In this document: positions 58,548 through 64,000 of the stretch, in pieces
Position numbering within the stretch: position 1 is the first letter of the stretch
Layout of the letters: each line of letters opens with the position of its first letter
Origin: Arsukibacterium sp. UBA3155
GTDB taxonomy: Bacteria; Pseudomonadota; Gammaproteobacteria; Enterobacterales; Alteromonadaceae
Assembly: GCA_002364615.1 (NCBI GenBank)
Contig: DEYP01000023.1
Location: forward strand, 82,408-146,407
DNA: 64,000 nt
Direction of reading: 5' to 3'
Program-made: the position numbers and the translations under genes
Notes under the pieces: generated by a model
Database searches by the model: none
Seen by the model: only the letters and a program-made list of their open reading frames with translations
Told to the model about the DNA's origin: nothing

Positions 58548-59746
58548 GCAGCAATTCCTTCACTTTTAGTTAGTTCGCCGGCAAAGGCTTTTTGAAGGAT
58601 GGATTTTTTCAGCTCGTCTAGAGCTTTTATCTTTCGAGTATATAAACTCAGCAGTTGATTTGTTCTTTCTCGTATTAAATAAATATCTTTAGATATCGAT
58701 TCGACAATATCACTCGGAGGAATAGGGATCGGAAAGGCCCTTAAATCTTTGATTGATAAATTTGGTTGCATCAACTCATTGACATTGCTTTTGACATAAT
58801 CAGTCGCAATTCTTGTAGATAAGAAAGCCTGTAAAATTTCCTTGGGAATTACTTTCTCATTAGCCTGAATCACAGCAACTCGCTGGTTTACTAGGGCTCC
58901 ATCGTAACTTGCGGGCACAGTTGCAACTTTTAGACCCGAAGAGATAATTGTACGAGTAAGTGCAATGACTATATCACCTTCATTTGCCCTATAACGACTA
59001 TATTCTTTGCTGAATTCCATTGGTAGAAAATTGTCACTATCTTCAATAAATTCATAGACTCCTACATTTGTTATTTTTATAGATTTTACTTGATGCTGTG
59101 AAGAAAAATCACTACTGCTAAAAGCATATCCATTCACAATGTTTGATACTTTTTCAAGTTCAACTATATTCCACCCCTCACCACGCTGGCTAAACACCTT
59201 CTGCAAGTAACTATCAAGCAACTCACGGGTGTTTTTCAGGTTGGTTTCAGCGGTAGCGCGCGCTTGGTCAATATCGGCAAAGGCTTGGTCGAGAATGGCG
59301 ACGATGCGTTTTTGTTCTGGAATAGACGGCATCCATAAAGGGCAATTTAAAATATTCTCTTTTCTCAGGTTTGTTTGGTTTTCTCCGTTATTGAATGCCA
59401 ATAGATATGGATGGCGATTTAATTGGTAAAATAAAAACTTAAGATCAAAATTGTTCGTCCGTATAACGCATATTCGTTGATTTAGAGAATATGAATTGTC
59501 TCTATCGACTAAGAAGCATTTAGCCAATGTCTTTCCGTTTGGAACATCACTCATTACTAAGCAGATATCGCCTTTGTATAAAGGGAAAATAACTTCATTA
59601 GTTAACTTATACGATGCGCCCTCCGATGAAACAAATTTAGAGTTAATAACCTTTATATTGCCTGATTCAGATATCGCATTTTCATGTGCTTTGCCATTAT
59701 AAAAACTGCAAACTTCGCCAAGAGAAAATGTTTGGGCCTTACTCAT
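58544..59746 (-). CDS. hsdS: Type I restriction specificity subunit HsdS
   Basis: HsdS carries the DNA recognition domains for both methylation and restriction. The 400-residue protein has two target-recognition domains separated by the conserved helical spacer: first unit about 1-140, then PSIPEQKRIVAILDQAFADIDQARATAETNLKNT, and a second unit ending in TRKIKALDELKKSILQKAFAGEL. Both TRDs look intact, so the system should be active. It overlaps hsdM and hsdR by 4 bp each. Confidence 0.92.
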   Translation of the reverse strand: MSKAQTFSLGEVCSFYNGKAHENAISESGNIKVINSKFVSSEGASYKLTNEVIFPLYKGDICLVMSDVPNGKTLAKCFLVDRDNSYSLNQRICVIRTNNFDLKFLFYQLNRHPYLLAFNNGENQTNLRKENILNCPLWMPSIPEQKRIVAILDQAFADIDQARATAETNLKNTRELLDSYLQKVFSQRGEGWNIVELEKVSNIVNGYAFSSSDFSSQHQVKSIKITNVGVYEFIEDSDNFLPMEFSKEYSRYRANEGDIVIALTRTIISSGLKVATVPASYDGALVNQRVAVIQANEKVIPKEILQAFLSTRIATDYVKSNVNELMQPNLSIKDLRAFPIPIPPSDIVESISKDIYLIRERTNQLLSLYTRKIKALDELKKSILQKAFAGELTKSEGIAA

Positions 59747-61209
59747 AAAAGCTCCTTAATATTAGCAAGCAGTGTCTCACTTTCTCTATCCAACGCGATT
59801 ATCTCTTCAATGATATCTTTTGGTTCACGCAGAGAAGTGTCTTCTTTGGCATTAGGGTTTTTAACTGATAAATCCCAGGTGCTGCTATCCAAAGTGCTGA
59901 TGGCTAATGACCAAGAGTTATCAGAGTCAGCAAAGCCGGTCTGAAGTTGAACAAACTCTTTTAAATCATTGTCATTTAGGGGGTTGGTTTTACCCATATT
60001 ACGGCCAACATTTAGCGCGTAACACCATATATTTTGTGTCGGTTCACCTTTGGTAAAAAACAATACAACGGTTTTTACACCTGCCCCAATGAATGTGCCT
60101 GATGGCATATCAAGAATCGTATGCAAGTTACAGTTTTCTAAAAGCTCTTTGCGCAGAGCTATGGATGCATTATCGGTATTGGACAGAAAGGTATTTTTAA
60201 TCACAACGGCTGCGCGGCCACCGGGTTTGAGTGACTTAATAAAATGCTGCAAAAATAGATAAGCAGTTTCACCGGTTTTAATCGGGAAGTTTTGCTGCAC
60301 CTCTGTCCGCTCTTTGCCACCAAAAGGCGGGTTTGCCAGAATGATATCGTGTTGCCTGTTAGGGGTAATGTCCTGCAGGTTTTCCGCCAAGGTGTTGGTG
60401 TGAACAACGTTAGGCGCCTCTATGCCGTGCAAAATCATATTCATGATAGCGATTACATAGGCCAGCGACTTCTTTTCTTTGGCGTAGAAGGTGCTTTCTT
60501 GCAGTATCGTTAAGTCGTTGGATTTAAGTTGGCGTTTTTCTGCGCCGCCTTGACGCAAATAATCAAAAGCTTCACACAAAAAACCGGCCGAACCGGCTGC
60601 GGGGTCGTAGATGGTTTCACCAATTTTTGGTTTAATCACGTCTATCATGGCGCGAATTAAGGGGCGAGGGGTGTAGTATTCGCCACCGTTACGCCCGGCA
60701 TTACCCATGTTTTTAATTTTTACTTCGTACAGATGCGACAGCTCGTGCTTGGCTTCTTGTGAGCGAAATTGCAGTTCATCCACTTTTTCCAGCGCATCAC
60801 GTAGTGAGTAACCGCTCTGGATTTTGTTTTTTATCTCACCAAATATCTCACCAATCTTGTACTCAATAGTGTTAGGGCTTTGGGCCCGTTGTTTAAAGCC
60901 TTTGAGGTAAGGGAATAACTCACCGTCAACATACTCCATTAGATCATCACCGGTTAAGGCGTTGTCATGGTCAAAACTGCCATCAGCCTTTTTAGGCGCT
61001 GCCCATTTGCTCCAGCGGTGCGCTTCGTCAATGATGTAGCTGTATTCCTGCTCCATCAATTCCGCTTCCTGCGATTTAGCAAACTCCAGGTCGTCAAGAT
61101 ACTTTAAAAACAGCATCCAGGAGGTTTGTTCGGTGTAGTCCAGTTCACTGGAGCAGCCAGCGTCTTTATGCAGTATGTCGTCGATATTCTTAAAGGTTTG
61201 TTCAAACAT
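59743..61209 (-). CDS. hsdM: Type I restriction modification methyltransferase HsdM
   Basis: HsdM is the SAM-dependent N6-adenine methyltransferase subunit. The 488-residue product has the N-terminal HsdM helical domain, the SAM motif YDPAAGSAGFLCEAFDYL, and the NPPF catalytic motif in ILANPPFGGKERT. The conserved IGAGVKTVVLFFTKG segment is present. It begins the hsdM-hsdS-hsdR operon. Confidence 0.95.
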   Translation of the reverse strand: MFEQTFKNIDDILHKDAGCSSELDYTEQTSWMLFLKYLDDLEFAKSQEAELMEQEYSYIIDEAHRWSKWAAPKKADGSFDHDNALTGDDLMEYVDGELFPYLKGFKQRAQSPNTIEYKIGEIFGEIKNKIQSGYSLRDALEKVDELQFRSQEAKHELSHLYEVKIKNMGNAGRNGGEYYTPRPLIRAMIDVIKPKIGETIYDPAAGSAGFLCEAFDYLRQGGAEKRQLKSNDLTILQESTFYAKEKKSLAYVIAIMNMILHGIEAPNVVHTNTLAENLQDITPNRQHDIILANPPFGGKERTEVQQNFPIKTGETAYLFLQHFIKSLKPGGRAAVVIKNTFLSNTDNASIALRKELLENCNLHTILDMPSGTFIGAGVKTVVLFFTKGEPTQNIWCYALNVGRNMGKTNPLNDNDLKEFVQLQTGFADSDNSWSLAISTLDSSTWDLSVKNPNAKEDTSLREPKDIIEEIIALDRESETLLANIKELL

Positions 61210-61589
61210 TCGTATTTACTTCCTGATAGGCCGTCGCCTATAAATTCATCTCAAATCTGTAATAGCGTTTGCGCTTTAAGTTTACCGCAGTGCGGTGCAG
61301 CGCATTTGGATAAGCATCATAACTCTTAAACGGAGTTGGATTTTCTATATAAATGAATTTACGGTGTATTAAACATAGGGGCAAGCAGATTTATGGCTGT
61401 GAATTAACATGTGTACATTTAAAGAGAACAATGGTTATTCCAATACATCTTTATACTGAATAAGATGGCTTTTGTTGCGGTGTTTTGAAATTATCTTCAG
61501 ATATCACTGTTTATCACTGAAGTATCAATTGTGAAGTTCTGCTCCGTTGTTAGCATTAACTCTGACATTAACCACCAAGGAGCAACACC
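61210..61589. promoter_or_regulatory. hsd operon upstream region with inverted repeat
   Basis: This 380-bp gap separates hsdM (read leftward) from the small gene (read rightward). An inverted repeat CTTCAG / CTGAAG spans 61495-61522 and includes a 10-bp direct repeat of TATCACTGTT type. It may be a regulator site. No other gene is supportable. Confidence 0.45.
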
Positions 61590-61736
61590 ATGACAAAGAA
61601 AAGTAACCACAACGCTGATATGCCAAACGCCAATAAAGGCACACCAGGCACTAACACCACTAATGCAAAAAATCAGGGAAACAGGGGGTGGCAAATGAAC
61701 CCTCAAAACCCGCAAAATAGTGGTAAGAAGAAATAA
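61590..61736 (+). CDS. Small Asn/Gly/Lys-rich protein
   Basis: A 48-residue protein from the ATG at 61590, preceded by AAGGAG five bases upstream, reading MTKKSNHNADMPNANKGT and ending NPQNSGKKK. It is rich in Asn, Gly, Lys and Pro with no hydrophobic core, so it is likely disordered. A terminator-like stem follows. It may be co-transcribed with the next gene. Function is unknown. Confidence 0.65.
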   Translation: MTKKSNHNADMPNANKGTPGTNTTNAKNQGNRGWQMNPQNPQNSGKKK

Positions 61737-61745
61737 TCGTTAACG

Positions 61746-61772
61746 GGGGGCTTTGGCCCCCTTTCGAAAGGG
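61746..61772 (+). terminator. GC-rich stem-loops after the small gene
   Basis: GGGGG pairs with CCCCC around a short loop, overlapping a second dyad CCCTTTCGAAAGGG. There is no long T-run, so it may be an attenuator rather than a full terminator; it lies 6 bp before the next gene. Confidence 0.4.
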
Positions 61773-61777
61773 AAGCT

Positions 61778-62443
61778 ATGGACTCAGCAGTAAAAAGTAA
61801 AAACGCTAAAAAAAAGCCATTTAAGTGGACCAGGGAGCTGGTAAAAATGGCACTGAACGATGGCTGGACTCAACTCGAGATTGCTGATAAATGTCGCACC
61901 CAGCAATCCATCGTTAGTGCATGGAAAAGAGGCAGTAAACAGGGAACAGAGGAGCAATTGCTACCTTTGCTGAATATTTATGGCCACAAACTGCGGCGCA
62001 ACGCCTACAAAGTGTATTGGTCTTTGAATACTGAAACTTTGGAAAAGACCTTTTACCGGGTTGAAGGTAAGGTAATATTCGCACAGGCATTTTGCGATCC
62101 AAGAAGGGATAAAAGCGGCAAACTTGTAAAAAAAATCCCTGAATACAAGTTGGTTGTTCATCATCAAGGAGCAGACCAGTATCTAGTTGTTCATCAGAGT
62201 AGGATCAAGTTTACTAATTCTAAGCAAGAAATTGAGAACCAGGTTGAAGACGCTATCTGGAGTTCCAAAATTCTTGAAACGCTAACGTCAAACGATCTAA
62301 TACGTTTTGTCGATAACTACGCTGTTGAGAGTTTAAATAACTATCCCAGTGATGCCCAAACGCTTCCTTTTCTTATAAGACAGGCATTAATACATCACGG
62401 CGTGCCAGTTGAGGGTGTGATTGAGTATCCGGCGGCCTGGTAG
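61778..62443 (+). CDS. HTH-domain hypothetical protein
   Basis: The 221-residue protein has an N-terminal helix-turn-helix (KMALNDGWTQLEIADKCRTQQSIVSAWKRG, about 23-52). The following 160 residues are mixed alpha/beta with no recognised family (GADQYLVVHQSRIKF). GGGA precedes the ATG. It is likely a DNA-binding protein of the island. It follows a small disordered-protein gene by 41 bp. Confidence 0.6.
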   Translation: MDSAVKSKNAKKKPFKWTRELVKMALNDGWTQLEIADKCRTQQSIVSAWKRGSKQGTEEQLLPLLNIYGHKLRRNAYKVYWSLNTETLEKTFYRVEGKVIFAQAFCDPRRDKSGKLVKKIPEYKLVVHHQGADQYLVVHQSRIKFTNSKQEIENQVEDAIWSSKILETLTSNDLIRFVDNYAVESLNNYPSDAQTLPFLIRQALIHHGVPVEGVIEYPAAW

Positions 62444-62901
62444 TATTATAATCAGACCCAATATAGGTTTGAGCACCTTTAAGCTCAATGTTGGGCATTA
62501 AGTCCTTAAATTGCGCACCTTAAATCAGGTAGCCCCGTGCTGAGCCAATTGCTCTCACGGCGCAAAGCAATTTCGGTATTCATGGATGCGGCTTTGTAAC
62601 AAGGCTAGGAGAAAAGGCAACTGACTATCCGAAACGCCTTCATGATAAATGGGAATGGGGTGGGATGACACCCAAGCCGTCAGATATGTGGCCGCTTGGG
62701 TGTTTTTAAAATATAACGTTTGCAAACCAGCTTCACTCACGCCAACATGAGCCTACGCTCGACCTCCAGAGGGCTTGCAAGCTAATGGAGCTTAAATAAA
62801 ACACCATCAGCGACCCTGGTCGGGAATTGGGTACGCCAGCACAATTAAGCCAGACCTTTGTTGGTTTTCAAAAGTTTCTGTATGAAAGGTAGTGCAAGAA
62901 A
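62444..62901. other. Non-coding region before the terminal ORF
   Basis: This 458-bp gap contains a terminator at 62668-62707 and a GC-rich inverted segment around 62530-62560. No supportable gene is seen. Confidence 0.5.
62668..62707 (+). terminator. Rho-independent terminator
   Basis: Stem ACACCCAAGC / GCTTGGGTGT with a 16-base loop, followed by a T-run. Confidence 0.8.
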
Positions 62902-64000
62902 ATGAATGGATTACTGGCCATCCTGGCTATCTTAATTTCTGCGTTTGCGATACTTCCTGAGGAAAAAAGGTTAGACCTGACTTTAAGAATTAGTAAGAAA
63001 TATTTATTTTTTTCTAGTTTGCCTGTTTTAACAATTTTAATTGTCGTTTATTCGCCAGTGATACTTAAAACTGGTCTGTTAGAACCTGTGCCGTGGATTT
63101 GGGGATTCAGTGAGGATCTTTTAGTTTCTTTGTGTCTGATATTTGTTTTGATCTTTTGTGGGGTAAAAGTTGCTGGCTCTAAGTTACCGTCATCAAGTTT
63201 TGGCAGATGGGACAGAGTGTCGCTGCAGTATTTACGTAGCAAAAAATTTCATGAGTTAGGTTATGTTTTTGATAAATACCACGTCCAGTTATTCAAGTCT
63301 GTAGAAAATGACAAATGGTATGTTCGCGCTCATAACTGGTTAATGCCTAAGTCGGTAATTTTTTCTGCGTTAGAAAAACCTAACGCTCCTTTTTATAAGC
63401 CCGCAGTAGATAAAATTAGACGCATTTTGGCTCGGCCTTTTCCACATAGCTGCAAGGAACAGGAACTGATTAGAAAATCGGTTTCGCGACTGTTGAAATC
63501 ACGAGCATTTGTGGATTTTTTGGCAGAAACTCACCCTATGGTTGCCACCAAGGCTACTTTATTAAGGCTTAATGACAGCGAGGAGTATATTTCTTCATTT
63601 TTTACATCGCTAATTGCTCACCCTGGTAGCGTCCTATATCGCGAGCTGCGGGACAATCAAAATTGTTCATATACAGGTGAGTACTATCTTGATGAGAGTA
63701 ATGAGCTACTAAACTTCTATCTCTCAGATATTTCAAACGCACAGTATGTTAGGATATGGAAACCAATCGCTGATTACGTTATCGATTATATAAAGCAACA
63801 AGGAGAACCTGATAACTTCTACAACAAGCCTAATGAAGGTTTTTCTGAAAGTGACGCCCGCTGGGATAGCCCCATCTATGTTGGGAGCTTGTTTTTTGAG
63901 GTAATGGTTTCTCGTGCTATTTTTCAGCGAATTGATCACCACATGTGGCTCATGTATGTTGACGATTTCTTAGAGGCAACTCTTGAAAGAATAGAGCGTT
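62902..64000 (+). CDS. Membrane-anchored hypothetical protein (incomplete at window end)
   Basis: The reading begins at ATG 62902 (MNGLLAILAILISAFAIL) and stays open for 366 codons to the end of the window, so the C-terminus is missing. Three hydrophobic segments lie in the first 95 residues (about 3-18, 37-54, 74-92). A cytosolic domain rich in aromatic and basic residues follows. No family is recognised. Membrane-anchored large proteins in defence islands are often effectors, but that is only a contextual guess. Confidence 0.65.
   Translation, partial: MNGLLAILAILISAFAILPEEKRLDLTLRISKKYLFFSSLPVLTILIVVYSPVILKTGLLEPVPWIWGFSEDLLVSLCLIFVLIFCGVKVAGSKLPSSSFGRWDRVSLQYLRSKKFHELGYVFDKYHVQLFKSVENDKWYVRAHNWLMPKSVIFSALEKPNAPFYKPAVDKIRRILARPFPHSCKEQELIRKSVSRLLKSRAFVDFLAETHPMVATKATLLRLNDSEEYISSFFTSLIAHPGSVLYRELRDNQNCSYTGEYYLDESNELLNFYLSDISNAQYVRIWKPIADYVIDYIKQQGEPDNFYNKPNEGFSESDARWDSPIYVGSLFFEVMVSRAIFQRIDHHMWLMYVDDFLEATLERIER

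Larger units (their letters stand above)
37699..64000. mobile_element. Genomic island inserted in greB (left end; right end outside window)
   Basis: From about 37,699 the sequence departs from conserved greB. It continues to the end of the window with no core gene, lower apparent GC, and mainly defence, toxin, restriction and hypothetical genes. No recombinase or transposase gene is visible, so the recombination genes should be near the missing right end. The boundary segment at 37700-37811 is rich in short inverted and direct motifs. Its nature (integrase-type or Tn7-like) cannot be decided here. Confidence 0.65.

Noticed and set aside
61497-61715. Leftward small ORF overlapping the 48-residue protein gene
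   Set aside because: It lies opposite a gene with a strong ribosome-binding site and has no convincing start.

Overview
This window looks like a chromosome segment of a marine or aquatic gammaproteobacterium, Alteromonadales-like (Rheinheimera/Arsukibacterium/Alishewanella type). That is judged from gene content and order: tatABC-ubiEJB, plsB-lexA, a heme-copper oxidase operon with ctaA/ctaB/SCO, comF-bioH and divergent tex-greB. Identification is by protein motifs and neighbourhood only, because no database search was possible. No rRNA or tRNA gene and no CRISPR array was seen.

Positions 1-37,700 are ordinary core genome. In order they hold a glycosyltransferase with a two-domain phosphodiesterase/EEP fusion, hemB, a diguanylate cyclase and tatD, the Tat translocase genes, and the ubiquinone genes ubiE-ubiJ-ubiB. 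A second diguanylate cyclase, a DUF885 lipoprotein peptidase, an EVE-domain protein, tesB, plsB and lexA (with LexA boxes) follow. Next come a complete caa3-type cytochrome c oxidase operon with its assembly and heme A genes, a polysaccharide deacetylase, nfuA, an M14 peptidase, comF, bioH, a SprA-related protein and tex.

At about 37,700 greB stops after roughly 49 codons and is replaced by unrelated, AT-richer sequence. Everything from there to the end of the window is an accessory island whose right end lies outside. It begins with an XRE regulator and a small gene coupled to a DEAD/DEAH helicase, then an AHH nuclease and its likely immunity partner. Next is a series of gene-cassette-like units with attC-like sites but no integrase: PIN nuclease, HEPN protein, PIN nuclease, and a two-gene cassette at 51.9-53.2 kb.

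The most interesting locus is at 46.4-51.6 kb. A CBASS antiphage operon (small YdjM-like membrane protein, CD-NTase, E2-like protein, 2TM-SAVED effector) is transcribed away from a three-gene operon. That operon encodes a sigma-factor-like protein, a small charged protein and an ImmA/IrrE metallopeptidase. The 229 bp between them carries a 100-bp tandem duplication with matching palindromes. My inference is a regulatory switch of the same logic as CapH-CapP, with a sigma-like protein in place of the HTH repressor.

Further on are two orphan MbcA/ParS-type antitoxin genes, a structured intergenic segment, a CoiA-like nuclease with a long coiled coil, and a type I restriction-modification operon (hsdM-hsdS-hsdR). 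Its HsdR carries five 15-residue cysteine-rich repeats. The island then has a small N/G/K-rich protein gene, an HTH protein and an unfinished membrane-anchored ORF. Overall it is a defence island.
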